A stretch of DNA of 41,916 bases from Saprospiraceae bacterium (GTDB lineage Bacteria > Bacteroidota > Bacteroidia > Chitinophagales > Saprospiraceae): NCBI GenBank assembly GCA_026986005.1, contig JALSPK010000082.1, positions 1 through 41,916 of the forward strand, read 5' to 3'. The translations under genes were made by a program, and so were the position numbers. Under the pieces are notes generated by a model. The model ran no database searches. It was not told the DNA's origin and saw only the letters and a list, made by a program, of their open reading frames with translations. How positions within the stretch are numbered: position 1 is the stretch's first letter; the number at the start of each line of letters is the position of its first letter. Shown here piece by piece: positions 7,948 through 17,450 of the stretch.

Positions 7948-8691
7948 ATGCGCGTGATAAGGATTTTAATATTGGTTTTGAGTGTCGTCTCGGGTCTTTT
8001 TTCTCAAAATGATGTTTTGATAAATGCCAAAAAGGAATATAGCAAAGGAAATTTTGCAAAATCAATTGAATTGTATGATTCTTTGGTAGAATCAAAGCAA
8101 TACTCCCCGGAATTGTATTACAATTTGGGTAATTCTTACTTCAAACAGGGAGAATTTGGTAAAGCGATTTTGAATTATGAAAAAGCTCTGAAATATAAAC
8201 CAAACGATAATGACATAAAACACAATATTTTTTTAGCAAAAAGAAAGATTGATTCTGAGATTGTCGAACTTCCAGATTTTTTTCTCAATAGATGGTGGAT
8301 AGGAGTGACTAATCTTTTCAGCCTTGGGATATGGACAGCTCTTTCATTTTTAAGTGCCCTGTTATTAGTTATTGTTTTTGGCTTTTATTGGTTCAAAGAT
8401 TATAGTTTTAGTGGCTGGTTTTCTTTGTATGTTTTCGTTTTGATTCTATTTTTAACTGTATCAATATTTGCATCATTTAGAAAGGAAAAAATAATTTATA
8501 AAAGTGATAAATGTATTCTTATAAAATCGGATTCCCTTTTCAACGCTCCTGATAGTAGGAGCGAGTTGTTGTATAAATTAGAACCCGGAGAAAAATTTCA
8601 ATTGATAGATAGTATCAATAATTGGTATAAAGTTAAACTTTTGAATAAGGAAACCGGTTGGATTGATAAATCAAATTGTGAAAAAATATGA
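7948..8691 (+). CDS. BatE-like TPR / SH3-domain membrane protein
   Basis: 247 residues. A signal-like hydrophobic start (residues 1-18) precedes tetratricopeptide repeats at about 22-95 (YYNLGNSYFKQGEFGKAI, then NYEKALKYKPNDNDI). Two membrane segments lie at about 125-148 and 155-176, and a bacterial SH3-like domain at about 185-245 ends in GWIDKSN. This is the architecture of BatE from the Bacteroides aerotolerance operon. Here the gene is alone: no batA-D, no MoxR ATPase and no von Willebrand-type genes are nearby, so its link to that pathway is by architecture only. The 237 bp upstream show no feature I can name. A weak AT-rich hairpin (ACTATT/AATAGT, 8691-8712) followed by T-rich DNA could end the transcript. 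Confidence 0.75.
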   Translation: MRVIRILILVLSVVSGLFSQNDVLINAKKEYSKGNFAKSIELYDSLVESKQYSPELYYNLGNSYFKQGEFGKAILNYEKALKYKPNDNDIKHNIFLAKRKIDSEIVELPDFFLNRWWIGVTNLFSLGIWTALSFLSALLLVIVFGFYWFKDYSFSGWFSLYVFVLILFLTVSIFASFRKEKIIYKSDKCILIKSDSLFNAPDSRSELLYKLEPGEKFQLIDSINNWYKVKLLNKETGWIDKSNCEKI

Positions 8692-8741
8692 CTATTCTAT
8701 TAATTTAATAGTTATTTTTACATTATTTGATTTTTTGTTAA

Positions 8742-8749
8742 TATCTTTG
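8742..8749 (+). promoter_or_regulatory. Candidate -7 element for purD
   Basis: TATCTTTG fits the Bacteroidota -7 consensus TAnnTTTG and lies 68 bp before the purD start. I see no good TTTG element at the usual spacing of about 19 bp, so it is a candidate only. Confidence 0.4.
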
Positions 8750-8817
8750 GAGCATTATACTGAAATTGCTTTTTTTATTATTGAATAGAGGTTTTATTAT
8801 TTTTAAATACTTGTATT

Positions 8818-10083
8818 ATGAATATCCTATTAATTGGATCAGGAGGTAGGGAGTCTGCTTTTGCATGGAAGCTTCACCAAAGCCCTCTCTTAGAAAAATT
8901 GTATATTTCTCCGGGCAATCCCGGTACAGAACAGTTTGGCACTAATGTAAATATAGATATAGATAATATTGAAGAGCTAGTTGGTTTTATCACAAAGTCA
9001 AATATTGAGATGGTAATTATAGGGCCGGAAGAGCCCTTAGTCAATGGTATTTATGATAAATTGAAAACACTATTACCCAAACTCAAAATAATCGGTCCTT
9101 CTAAAAGGGGAGCGATGCTTGAAGGAAGTAAGGCTTATGCTAAAGAGTTTATGAAGGAATTTGGTATTCCAACAGCAGATTATAAAGTATTCAACAAACA
9201 ACAAAAAGAAGATGCTTTTCACTTTATTGACACTATAAAAACACCAATTGTAATTAAAGCAGATGGCTTGGCAGGAGGAAAAGGCGTAATCATTACAGAG
9301 GATAAAGATCAAGCTAAAAAAGATATTGCTGATATTTTTGATGGCAAATTCGGAAGTGCCGGTGACAATGTAATCATTGAAGAATTTTTGGATGGGGTAG
9401 AGTATTCAGTGTTTGTAATCACAGACAGCAAAAGTTACAAAATGCTGCCAATCGCTAAGGATTATAAAAGAGTAGGTCTTGCTGATACAGGGCTAAATAC
9501 AGGAGGTATGGGTGCGATATCACCTGTTTCATTTATCAATGATGATTTATTGATAAAGACTGTTGTCAAAATAATACAACCTACTATCTCCGGAATATGG
9601 CAAAAAGATATCGACTATAAAGGATTTATTTTTTTCGGACTTACCAATGTCAATGGAGATCCATACGTCATAGAATACAATTGTAGAATGGGTGATCCTG
9701 AATCTGAAGTAGTATTTCCAAGATTAAAAAATGATCTTGTAAAACTCTTAAACTCTCTTTACACCAATGATATAAGTGAACATACAATTGAACACGAAAG
9801 CAACTATGCTGTAACAGTAATGTTGACCTCGTCAAATTATCCGGAAAATTACGAAACAGGAAAAGAAATTAAAAACCTTGATAAGATAGAAGATAGTATC
9901 ATTTTTCATGCAGGTACAAAAAAAGAAGATGGTAAAATCTTGACAAATGGAGGTAGGGTCCTAACAGTCACCTCCTTGGCTAAGAAAAAAGAAGATGCTT
10001 TATTGCAAAGTTTGAAAAATGCAAATTTAATTGACTTTGACAACAAGTACTTTAGAGATGATATAGGATTTGATGTGGAATAA
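8818..10083 (+). CDS. purD: Phosphoribosylamine-glycine ligase (GAR synthetase)
   Basis: 421 residues, the normal PurD length. It catalyses the second step of de novo purine synthesis in the cytoplasm: phosphoribosylamine + glycine + ATP to glycinamide ribonucleotide. The N-terminal nucleotide-like fold starts MNILLIGSGGRESAF. GPEEPLVNG follows near residue 65 and GSKAYAKEF near 102. The ATP-grasp core shows IKADGLAGGKGV near 146-157, NTGGMGAISP near 225 and EYNCRMGDPE near 284, all family signatures. It is a single-gene unit, with a candidate -7 element 68 bp upstream and a hairpin at 10115-10144 downstream. Confidence 0.97.
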   Translation: MNILLIGSGGRESAFAWKLHQSPLLEKLYISPGNPGTEQFGTNVNIDIDNIEELVGFITKSNIEMVIIGPEEPLVNGIYDKLKTLLPKLKIIGPSKRGAMLEGSKAYAKEFMKEFGIPTADYKVFNKQQKEDAFHFIDTIKTPIVIKADGLAGGKGVIITEDKDQAKKDIADIFDGKFGSAGDNVIIEEFLDGVEYSVFVITDSKSYKMLPIAKDYKRVGLADTGLNTGGMGAISPVSFINDDLLIKTVVKIIQPTISGIWQKDIDYKGFIFFGLTNVNGDPYVIEYNCRMGDPESEVVFPRLKNDLVKLLNSLYTNDISEHTIEHESNYAVTVMLTSSNYPENYETGKEIKNLDKIEDSIIFHAGTKKEDGKILTNGGRVLTVTSLAKKKEDALLQSLKNANLIDFDNKYFRDDIGFDVE

Positions 10084-10114
10084 CTTTAGTTCCTACTGTC
10101 CTTGCAAGCAAAAA

Positions 10115-10144
10115 AAGAGATTACCAAAATATTGATAATCTCTT
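10115..10144 (-). terminator. Hairpin with the T-run on the minus strand
   Basis: AAGAGATTA and TAATCTCTT form a perfect 9-bp stem with a 12-nt loop. On the minus strand it is followed directly by a T-run. On the plus strand no T-run follows, although both neighbouring genes are on the plus strand. It may still mark the 3' end of the purD transcript. Confidence 0.45.
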
Positions 10145-10293
10145 ACATAACCCCAAAATGCCAACCTTGAGAAGGTGGACATTAATATGACGGTTCTCAA
10201 AATGTAAGTCACATATTTTCAGAAAAAAAGATTATTATTTATTAAGTTTAATAGATTTTTTGTTAAAAATATCAATTTTATCCCAACACTAGT

Positions 10294-10301
10294 TATCTTT
10301 G
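10294..10301 (+). promoter_or_regulatory. Candidate -7 element for the GGGP synthase-rsgA operon
   Basis: TATCTTTG fits the Bacteroidota TAnnTTTG consensus and lies 17 bp before the ATG at 10319. No clear -33 element is seen at 19 bp, and the leader would be very short. Confidence 0.4.
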
Positions 10302-10318
10302 TTGCAAATAAATGGTTT

Positions 10319-11068
10319 ATGCTTAATAAAATATATAAGGATATTGTAAAAGGAAAAGAAAATGGCAAAAAAAGATTTGCAGTACTGCTTGATCCTGATA
10401 AGATGCGGCTAAGACAATTTGAAAAGACTCTAAAGTTGGCAATTGATTCACATGTCGATTATTTTTTTATAGGAGGAAGTCTTATAGTCAGTGATATGCT
10501 CGATAAAACTTTGGAATCCATTAAAAAGGAATGTGATATACCTATGATATTATTTCCCGGGAGCTCATTTCAGTTGAGTTATAAGGCTGATGCATTATTG
10601 CTCTTATCTCTGATATCGGGTAGAAATGCAGAACTACTAATAGGGAAGCATGTCGTAGTCGCACCTTATCTAAAATTGAGTCCTCTTGAGATTGTTCCTA
10701 CGGGATATATGCTTATAGATGGAGGAGTACCAACGACAGTAACCTATATGTCAAACACAAATCCAATCCCTGCCAATAAGCCTGATATTGCTGCTAGTAC
10801 AGCAATGGCAGGTGAATTACTTGGACTTAGGACAATATTTATGGATGCCGGTAGCGGAGCAATGAACCCAATTCATGAAGATATTATTGAAGCAGTATCC
10901 AATACTATAGACATCCCGCTTATCGTGGGTGGGGGGATAAAAACAGCTAAAAAAGCATATGAAGATGCAAAAGCAGGGGCTGACCTAATTGTAATAGGTG
11001 ACATTATTGAGAAGACCCCGGATTTACTCCCCGAACTGGCGAACGCAATTCATTCATTTAATAAATGA
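10319..11068 (+). CDS. Geranylgeranylglyceryl/heptaprenylglyceryl phosphate synthase
   Basis: 249 residues, the normal length for the PcrB/GGGPS TIM-barrel family. It shows AVLLDPDK near residues 21-28, FIGGS near 50, LFPGSSFQL near 77-85, GYMLIDGG near 127-134, and the phosphate-binding segments MDAGSGA near 173 and VGGGIKTAKKAYE near 202-214. The enzyme joins a polyprenyl diphosphate to glycerol-1-phosphate to form an ether lipid precursor. Homologues are widespread in Bacteroidota, although the final product there is not well defined. rsgA starts 6 bp after its stop codon, so the two are co-transcribed. Confidence 0.92.
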   Translation: MLNKIYKDIVKGKENGKKRFAVLLDPDKMRLRQFEKTLKLAIDSHVDYFFIGGSLIVSDMLDKTLESIKKECDIPMILFPGSSFQLSYKADALLLLSLISGRNAELLIGKHVVVAPYLKLSPLEIVPTGYMLIDGGVPTTVTYMSNTNPIPANKPDIAASTAMAGELLGLRTIFMDAGSGAMNPIHEDIIEAVSNTIDIPLIVGGGIKTAKKAYEDAKAGADLIVIGDIIEKTPDLLPELANAIHSFNK

Positions 11069-11074
11069 TTTGTT

Positions 11075-12025
11075 TTGATAAATAAAGCGACTGTTATAAG
11101 ATCAACCGGTTCATGGTATGAAGTAGAGTCCGATATAGGCAAAGTGGTCAAATGCAGAATAAAAGGAAAATTTAGACTTCAAGGGATGAAATTGACCAAT
11201 CCTGTAGCTGTTGGCGATATTGTCGATATTGAAATTGAAGATATTGAAGAAAAAACAGGAATAATTAAAAATATTCATCCTAGAAAGAATATTGTCGTCA
11301 GGCAATCTCCCCGCAAAAAACATTTTCTTCACTTGCTTGCCAGCAATATAGATCAAGCCATCTTAATAATAACTATAAATCAACCAAAACTGAAACAAGG
11401 TTTTATCGATAGGTTTTTGTTGATGACTGAGCCATACAATATCCCCGTTTCTATTATCTTTAATAAATCAGATATCTATAATGAAGGGGACTTGAGAGTT
11501 TTTGATTATCTAAGACAAGTATATACAAAAATCGGTTATGATTGTTTTTTGTCCTCTGCAATAGAAAGGGAGGGTATTGATACTATAAAAAAGAAGATGA
11601 AAGATAAGATTAGTCTTGTAGCCGGTCAATCAGGAGTAGGTAAATCAACATTGATAAATAGTATTCAACCAAAACTGAATTTAAAGACAAAAGAGTTGAG
11701 TAACTATACAGGAAAAGGACAACACACTACTACTTTTGCAGAAATGTTTGATTTGGACTTCGGTGGCAAAATAATAGATACTCCGGGCATCAAAAATCTG
11801 AGTTTTAACAATCTTGAAGTTCTTGATGTCGCTCATAACTTTAGAGAGTTTTTTAATAAATCCAAGTTATGCAAATATTCGAATTGTACCCACCGCAACG
11901 AACCGGGATGTGCTGTAAAGGAAGCCATGGAAAACGAAGAAATATCTGAACTGAGATACTACAATTATCTTCAAATACTAGAGGAAATAGAAGCACAAAA
12001 CCACTGGGAAAGACATAAGATGTAA
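11075..12025 (+). CDS. rsgA: Ribosome small subunit-dependent GTPase A
   Basis: 316 residues. It is a circularly permuted GTPase that assists late 30S subunit maturation. An OB-fold occupies about residues 1-75. The GTPase motifs come in permuted order: NKSD at 130-133 (G4), then GQSGVGKST at 184-192 (G1), then DTPG at 235-238 (G3). The C-terminal zinc site is C266, C271, H273 and C279. I place the start at a TTG (11075): in-frame upstream the TGA ending the previous gene is met within three codons and no ATG is available. TTG is an unusual start, and translation is probably coupled to the gene 6 bp upstream. Confidence 0.95.
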   Translation: MINKATVIRSTGSWYEVESDIGKVVKCRIKGKFRLQGMKLTNPVAVGDIVDIEIEDIEEKTGIIKNIHPRKNIVVRQSPRKKHFLHLLASNIDQAILIITINQPKLKQGFIDRFLLMTEPYNIPVSIIFNKSDIYNEGDLRVFDYLRQVYTKIGYDCFLSSAIEREGIDTIKKKMKDKISLVAGQSGVGKSTLINSIQPKLNLKTKELSNYTGKGQHTTTFAEMFDLDFGGKIIDTPGIKNLSFNNLEVLDVAHNFREFFNKSKLCKYSNCTHRNEPGCAVKEAMENEEISELRYYNYLQILEEIEAQNHWERHKM

Positions 12026-12153
12026 TCTCTTTTCAACTGAGCTGTATGAAACGGTAAAATGTATACACAATTGTTCTCATGAAAAACCATAAGTCTATTG
12101 TTAATACCAGGACATTCTGCTCAAATTGAAATAATCTAACTATTACCTTTATT

Positions 12154-13278
12154 CTACTCGAAAAATGATTTTACCGCATCTATTATTACTGCTTGAATTT
12201 CATCCGTCATTTCAGTATGAATTGGCAGGGAAATCACCTCTTTGCACAGTAAATCGGTAGAAGGTAAAAAATCTACCGCTCCTGACAAGTGCTTAAATGC
12301 TTCTTGTGCATATAAAGGAACAGGATAATAGATATTATTTGGTATTTTTTTGTCATTGAGATATTGGTTCAGCTCATCTCTTTTGCCATTGGTGATGCGC
12401 ATGGTATATTGATGAAATACATGAGTTGATTCAGCTGTTCTTACAGGAGTCTGAATGAATTCGATATCGCTAAATGCTTTATCATAATTATCTGCAACTT
12501 TTCTGCGCGCTGAAGCGTACTCGTCAAGGTAATTTAGTTTTATATCCAAGATGGCTGCCTGGATGGAGTCCAATCTGGAATTTACACCTATTTTATCGTG
12601 ATAATATCTCTTTTCCATACCGTGATTTGCAATTATTCTCATTTCATTTGCCAATTTATCACTATTAGTAAATATGGCTCCCGCATCTCCATAAGCACCC
12701 AAGTTTTTTGCCGGAAAAAATGATGTTGTACCGATATCACCTATCGTGCCGGCTTTAGCTATAGTGCCATCGCTAAAAGTATAATCTGCTCCAATCGCCT
12801 GAGCATTGTCTTCAATGACATATATATTATGTTTTTTGGCAACCTTCATTATCCCCTCCATGTCTGCGGTTTGACCGTATAGATGGACAGGCACCACGGC
12901 TTTAGTTGCAGCTGTTATAGCTTTTTCTACAATTTCACCCGTGAGATTGTAGGTATTTGGATCAACATCAACCATTATAGGAGTAATGCCTAGTAGTGCT
13001 ATTACCTCTGCTGTGGCTACAAATGTAAAAGCTGGCACTATAACTTCGTCACCAGGTTTTAATCCTAGAGCCATCAATGCTATTTGTAAAGCATCCGTTC
13101 CATTGGCTACCGGAATAGCATACTTTACTTTAAGGTAATCTTCAAGATGAATTTGCAAATCTTTGACCTTTGGTCCGTTGATATAGGCAGAAGATTCAAG
13201 CACTTCTATTACTGCTTTATCTATTTCTTTTTTAATCTTTTTGTATTGACCTTTTAGGTCTACCATTTGAATATTCAT
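12154..13278 (-). CDS. DegT/DnrJ/EryC1-family sugar aminotransferase
   Basis: 374 residues, the normal family length. It is a PLP-dependent enzyme that aminates a keto group on a nucleotide sugar, a step in surface-polysaccharide synthesis. Visible features are the N-terminal DLKGQY (7-12), the substrate/PLP region NGTDAL (59-64), EDNAQAIGA with the PLP-nitrogen-binding D157, and SFFPAKNLGAYGDAG with the Schiff-base lysine K191. The sequence is reminiscent of WbpE/WlbC-type enzymes that act on UDP-3-keto sugars, but I would not assign a substrate. It is the last gene of a minus-strand block with a Wzz-like protein and a RemB/Wzi-like protein, 157 bp downstream of the Wzz-like gene. Confidence 0.9.
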   Translation of the reverse strand: MNIQMVDLKGQYKKIKKEIDKAVIEVLESSAYINGPKVKDLQIHLEDYLKVKYAIPVANGTDALQIALMALGLKPGDEVIVPAFTFVATAEVIALLGITPIMVDVDPNTYNLTGEIVEKAITAATKAVVPVHLYGQTADMEGIMKVAKKHNIYVIEDNAQAIGADYTFSDGTIAKAGTIGDIGTTSFFPAKNLGAYGDAGAIFTNSDKLANEMRIIANHGMEKRYYHDKIGVNSRLDSIQAAILDIKLNYLDEYASARRKVADNYDKAFSDIEFIQTPVRTAESTHVFHQYTMRITNGKRDELNQYLNDKKIPNNIYYPVPLYAQEAFKHLSGAVDFLPSTDLLCKEVISLPIHTEMTDEIQAVIIDAVKSFFE

Positions 13279-13435
13279 CGTAATATTTTTTTACTTTTAT
13301 AAATAATAATTCCAATCAAAACGACAAAGTCGCAAGTTTTGTTATTAAAAATCTATTAATTCTATAAATAATATTCGAAAAAAAATAGATATTTCCTTTT
13401 TGATTATTTGACTATGCATTGCAATACTAATATTT

Positions 13436-14536
13436 CTATTCTTCAGATATTGCATCTCTATATATTTTTCTCAATATGACAAACAAACCACCTAAAAACA
13501 AACCCAAAATGAGTCCGATAATTATTGACTTCGGCAAAGATCTTTTTGTTCCGTCCAAAGGTAAAATAGGTCTATCAATAGGCTGAACAAAAGGTGTTTT
13601 ATTCCTAAGCGTAAAATCGGCTATTTCCAGATTTTTCAATACTTCTCCATACAAAATAGCAAGTTTCTTTACTTCCTGCTGAAGTTTGCTTTTCCTCAGT
13701 TTAGCAGATTTTGTCCATAGTCCTTGAGCTCTGTCTTCAAAGGCAGCTAACGCCGTTTGTTTATACGATAATTCTCCTTCTATTGAGTCTACTTTTTCTT
13801 TAAGTATGTCGTAAGTTGCTTTTTGTTTCTCTATTGTTTTATCTATAAAAAACTTACTTAATTCATCAAAAATATCATTAGCCAAAGCTATTGAAAGCTC
13901 AGGGTCATTGGAATTTATAGATATTTCCATTATGCCCGACTCTTCATCAAACTTATTTGACATCAATCCCGCACCTCCGTTTGCACTTCCTGCTATGCTT
14001 TCATATACTGCTTTAAAAGCTGCCTTGGAGTCAAGATCAAAAGAGTCAATTGCTCCACTTTTAAATTGAAATCCTTTAAGTGGATTGGACTTATTAAGTA
14101 GCTTATTGTACCAAGGTACATTTGCCCATTTCCCAATTGTATCCAAATGCTTGATAACATGATTTGCTAACAAATCATTACTTTCGTTTACTGTCTCATT
14201 TTTGAAAATTGCATCACCGATAATTCTTCTGGATTTGCTTAAAGTCATCATCTTCTTCTTGCTATATTTACCTTTTCCTCCAAACCCAATCTCTCCCAGC
14301 AGGCTGCCCAATCCCCCCAAACTTCCCTCTCCTTTGTTTAACATGAAAGTCAAAGTCGCAGAATAGGATGGTCTCTCATTAAGTGATTTATATAATAAAA
14401 ATAAGACAAAAAATATAATAAACCCAAGGAAAATAGTTTTATTATTAATCAATTCATTCTTAAAATCTCTTACTCTAATAATAAGATCCCTCAATGAAAT
14501 ATCGTCACTAGTGTATTTATTCTTATCTGAATCCAT
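13436..14536 (-). CDS. Wzz-like chain-length determinant / polysaccharide co-polymerase
   Basis: 366 residues with the Wzz topology: a cytoplasmic N-terminus (ISLRDLIIRVRDF), membrane helix 1 at about 34-50, a large periplasmic helical domain (50-330) with a coiled-coil-like stretch at about 240-300, a proline-rich PIDRPILPLDGTKRS turn, and membrane helix 2 at about 337-357. Such proteins set the length of O-antigen or capsule chains made by a Wzy polymerase. No tyrosine-kinase domain is fused at the C-terminus. A glycine-rich stretch (about residues 70-92) follows the first beta strand. The adjacent sugar aminotransferase and the RemB/Wzi-like protein support a role at the cell surface. No Wzy, Wzx or Wza gene is in the window. 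Confidence 0.82.
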   Translation of the reverse strand: MDSDKNKYTSDDISLRDLIIRVRDFKNELINNKTIFLGFIIFFVLFLLYKSLNERPSYSATLTFMLNKGEGSLGGLGSLLGEIGFGGKGKYSKKKMMTLSKSRRIIGDAIFKNETVNESNDLLANHVIKHLDTIGKWANVPWYNKLLNKSNPLKGFQFKSGAIDSFDLDSKAAFKAVYESIAGSANGGAGLMSNKFDEESGIMEISINSNDPELSIALANDIFDELSKFFIDKTIEKQKATYDILKEKVDSIEGELSYKQTALAAFEDRAQGLWTKSAKLRKSKLQQEVKKLAILYGEVLKNLEIADFTLRNKTPFVQPIDRPILPLDGTKRSLPKSIIIGLILGLFLGGLFVILRKIYRDAISEE

Positions 14537-14618
14537 CTATGTTTTTAAAGCATTCAATTAATTTAAAACGCGTAAATGTACTACAATTTTTAATTACAAA
14601 CAATTATATATTAAAAAA

Positions 14619-16367
14619 TTAATAGTCAATACATTTATTATCAATATTAGCTCTTATCCCAAAACTAAAAGAAAACTCTTTGAAATTTGAGTTGCTCTCT
14701 TCAAAAGAATCTTTCCTGTACATTGTATCGAAGTCCAAAAAATAATTGTGATATAACATATAACTAAAATTCAATGAAAATTGAGCTATCTTTCTCAGTT
14801 TGCCATCACTAATCCGATAACCAAATTCTCGGATATTTCCATCTACATCTTTTGGCCTATTATCATTTGATCTCAATATATTTCCACCATAACTAAATTT
14901 GTTATAGTCTTCACCTTTAGCTGCAAAAAGAGCCTTTGTCCTAATCATTAATTTAGTGATTGGAGAATATTTTAATTCAATAATCAGCTCTTTAAAATTT
15001 GCTCCCAAAGGATGTGCCAAAGCCTGATTGTAATGGCTGTATGACAAAATACTATCTCTATGAGCATAAGTATATGGTCTTACAATATTGCTCTCTACCT
15101 GTAAGTCAAGATGATTTATTTTTAAAATATCAAAGTATTTAAACCCAATTTGGAAACCATATTTGTTGCCCCACCAGGTAGGGTCTTCTTTTATTTTTGA
15201 AAAATTAAACTCATCCAATAGCAATTGTCCATAAAATGAACCGCCTTTAAAAATATTATATTTCCAGTTTAAACCTACTAAAACATTGTCTCCACTACCT
15301 GTGAACTGTTCAACTGTCCTGTACAATATTATCGGGTTTAGATATTGTAATTCAAATCTATTTCCATTTCCTTTGTTTCTACTGAAAATCACACTTTCAA
15401 AAAGACTTATTTCAAAATTTTTGTGCAGCTTGAAGCTCAAATAGTGAGCAGCCATATATTTCTTTGGCAAAATAGTATCAATGCTTATTCTCTCACGGCT
15501 TGTCTCTGACAATTCAGCAAATACATTTTGATAATGAAATTTCCAAATCCGTGTATCAAATTTCAAATAATAGTAATTTGTACTGTAATCAGATAGCAAC
15601 AATGAACGAACCCCGTCTCCGAGATATACCTTACCATGTCCCAATTGCATCAAAAGATTTTTAGTAATACTAAAACCGATGTAAGCTTGAGCATTTAGAA
15701 AATCATACCCCTGTGCTCCCTTGAAAATACTGCTTTTGTATGGTTTGTAAAACGCTTGTCCCGGAATGGCTAAGTCGCGTTTTATTTTCCTATTGATATG
15801 CGTTAAAAAACCTTGCTGCGTCTCATACAGGGATGAATAGAAATATATTTTTTTATCTAATAATCCGGAAATTCTAAAGCCCCTTGTATTATTGAAAATA
15901 TATGAATTTGACTTGATATCTTTTCCAAATCTAAAATTAATAACCGGATCTACCTTTATAAAAAAATCTTTGTGATGTCCAGCGTAAAATGATGAAGAAG
16001 ATTTGTATAAATACTTTAAAAATCCGGTATGGCTAGCAGCTATTTTTTTTGAAATCTCATCGTATTTATCCTTACCATAAATATACATTAACCAATCGAT
16101 ATTATCTTTCAGTATATACTCTATATCTTCTATATCTCTAGAAGAAATTTCACGATCTGACTCCAATATCTCAATACTTGTCCTGACGATATCCGAAACG
16201 CTATAAGGTTTAATAGAAGAATGTATTTTGGTATTTGGCCTAAATTTAATTAATAACCTGTCAAAAGCATTATACAGCTTTTGATTGTCGGTGACCACTA
16301 TGGTTTGTGTATTCCCAACTCCTAATGCTAAAACTACTATAATAAATATTATAAAACCTTTTTTCAT
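14619..16367 (-). CDS. RemB / Wzi-like outer membrane protein
   Basis: 582 residues with an N-terminal signal peptide (about 1-20), a helical region at about 25-110, then many alternating amphipathic strands of the kind seen in 16-18-strand outer membrane barrels. The central segments NAQAYIGFSITKNLLMQLGH, RSLLLSDYS and YYLKFDTRIWKFHYQN recall the capsule-assembly Wzi family and the Bacteroidota gliding-motility protein RemB. This is my recognition of pattern, not an alignment. The likely role is binding or anchoring surface polysaccharide at the outer membrane. It lies 18 bp downstream of the ferredoxin-NADP reductase gene and 82 bp upstream of the Wzz-like gene, so it probably belongs to one transcript with the polysaccharide genes. 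Confidence 0.65.
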   Translation of the reverse strand: MKKGFIIFIIVVLALGVGNTQTIVVTDNQKLYNAFDRLLIKFRPNTKIHSSIKPYSVSDIVRTSIEILESDREISSRDIEDIEYILKDNIDWLMYIYGKDKYDEISKKIAASHTGFLKYLYKSSSSFYAGHHKDFFIKVDPVINFRFGKDIKSNSYIFNNTRGFRISGLLDKKIYFYSSLYETQQGFLTHINRKIKRDLAIPGQAFYKPYKSSIFKGAQGYDFLNAQAYIGFSITKNLLMQLGHGKVYLGDGVRSLLLSDYSTNYYYLKFDTRIWKFHYQNVFAELSETSRERISIDTILPKKYMAAHYLSFKLHKNFEISLFESVIFSRNKGNGNRFELQYLNPIILYRTVEQFTGSGDNVLVGLNWKYNIFKGGSFYGQLLLDEFNFSKIKEDPTWWGNKYGFQIGFKYFDILKINHLDLQVESNIVRPYTYAHRDSILSYSHYNQALAHPLGANFKELIIELKYSPITKLMIRTKALFAAKGEDYNKFSYGGNILRSNDNRPKDVDGNIREFGYRISDGKLRKIAQFSLNFSYMLYHNYFLDFDTMYRKDSFEESNSNFKEFSFSFGIRANIDNKCIDY

Positions 16368-16385
16368 TAATTTTTGAATCTGTAA

Positions 16386-17192
16386 TTAAAATTCCTCTGC
16401 ATGAATTTGTCCGGGCTCTCTTCTCTTGTGATCTTTAAATCCATCTTTGTAAAGAGTCTCTTTCATTGAATTAATCATATTAGGATTACCGCATAAGAAG
16501 ACATGTGTATTTTCTGCTTTTGGTTCAAATCCTATCTTTTCACTAAATTTAGGATCTTCCCATATCTTTTCAATAAATCTAGTATCTCCTGACCATCCGG
16601 CAGGTTCTTTGTCAGGCTCTGTAATAGTAGGATAATATGTGAATTTACTAAACATATTACTCAATAACTTCAACTCTGAAAAATATCCCAAATCCCAACT
16701 ATTTGAAGCTCCTTGGATGATAACGATATGCCCTTTCCTGTGAAGCGCATCAGTACGCAACATACTCATATAAGGTGCGACACCTGTACCTGTAGCAATA
16801 AGCACTACATTCTGATCTTCGTCAACCTGATCCAAAGTAAACATTCCCGTTGGTTTTTGACTCATATAAATACGATCGCCAATTTCAAGCTTGAATATTC
16901 GCGGAGTCAGAGAACCGGATCTAACAATGGAAATATAGAATTCGACATACTCGTCTGTCGATGATGAGGCTATCGAATATGCTCTTCTTATCATTTTATC
17001 AGGGTCTTGCTCTTTGAACTCTGTTGTCGCTTCAGCAGCTTTTGGCGCAGATCCCGGCAAACCCAATACTACAAATTGTCCGGCTTTAAATTCGGGTAAG
17101 TTCCATTCATCAGGCTTCACCCTTATTATCCTCATTGAAGGCGATACCTTGATTATATTTGTAACTAAACTATTAAGTTCTATTTTTGCCAT
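16386..17192 (-). CDS. Ferredoxin-NADP reductase (bacterial FNR type)
   Basis: 268 residues. A FAD-binding barrel is followed by a NADP-binding Rossmann domain. RAYSIAS at 70-76 is the FAD-binding motif. GTGVAPY at 135-141 and CGNP at 234-237 are the NADP(H)-domain motifs, with the conserved cysteine at 234. It exchanges electrons between NADPH and ferredoxin or flavodoxin in the cytoplasm. Residues 49-66 form a short insertion before the FAD motif, a common variation. It is the first gene of the minus-strand block running into the RemB-like gene 18 bp away. The functional link to polysaccharide genes is unclear and may only be shared transcription. A TATCTTTG element lies 35 bp upstream. Confidence 0.9.
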   Translation of the reverse strand: MAKIELNSLVTNIIKVSPSMRIIRVKPDEWNLPEFKAGQFVVLGLPGSAPKAAEATTEFKEQDPDKMIRRAYSIASSSTDEYVEFYISIVRSGSLTPRIFKLEIGDRIYMSQKPTGMFTLDQVDEDQNVVLIATGTGVAPYMSMLRTDALHRKGHIVIIQGASNSWDLGYFSELKLLSNMFSKFTYYPTITEPDKEPAGWSGDTRFIEKIWEDPKFSEKIGFEPKAENTHVFLCGNPNMINSMKETLYKDGFKDHKRREPGQIHAEEF

Positions 17193-17227
17193 AGTTGATT
17201 AAAATTTGCTTTTGTATATAAAGTCAA

Positions 17228-17235
17228 CAAAGATA
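17228..17235 (-). promoter_or_regulatory. Candidate -7 element for the FNR gene
   Basis: CAAAGATA on the plus strand reads TATCTTTG on the minus strand, matching TAnnTTTG, 36 bp before the FNR start. No clear -33 element is present at 19 bp. Confidence 0.45.
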
Positions 17236-17298
17236 CAAAGCATTTGTTTTTTATAGCTTATAAACTTAATTTTTTTTTCAATTACGAATATGTTTAAA

Positions 17299-17332
17299 TA
17301 GTGTCTGTCTAAAAAGTGCTTGATTTTTGAAA
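17299..17332 (+). repeat. 34-bp dispersed repeat, copy 4
   Basis: 33 of 34 identical to 6077-6110 (the difference is a T to A inside TCTATAAAG). Begins TAGTGTCTGTCTAAAAAGTG. No gene starts directly after it. Confidence 0.7.
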
Positions 17333-17366
17333 AATAAAGGTTTTTTTTCTGTTAACATCTAACGCA

Positions 17367-17402
17367 CCATTTCTCCGTTGCTCTGCAAAATCTGCATAAA
17401 AT
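17367..17402 (+). repeat. 36-bp direct repeat, left copy
   Basis: Begins CCATTTCTCCGTTGCT. It matches 18248-18283 at 33 of 36 positions in the same orientation, 881 bp apart. The pair brackets the tandem hairpin array. Confidence 0.65.
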
Positions 17403-17450
17403 CTCATATTTATCTTATTTTCAAACAATAATTAAATCTTTTGTTTGTAT

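Noticed and set aside
11064-11074. ATG at 11064 as the rsgA start
   Set aside because: It is in a different frame and reaches a stop after six codons. The TTG at 11075 is the first in-frame start after the TGA.
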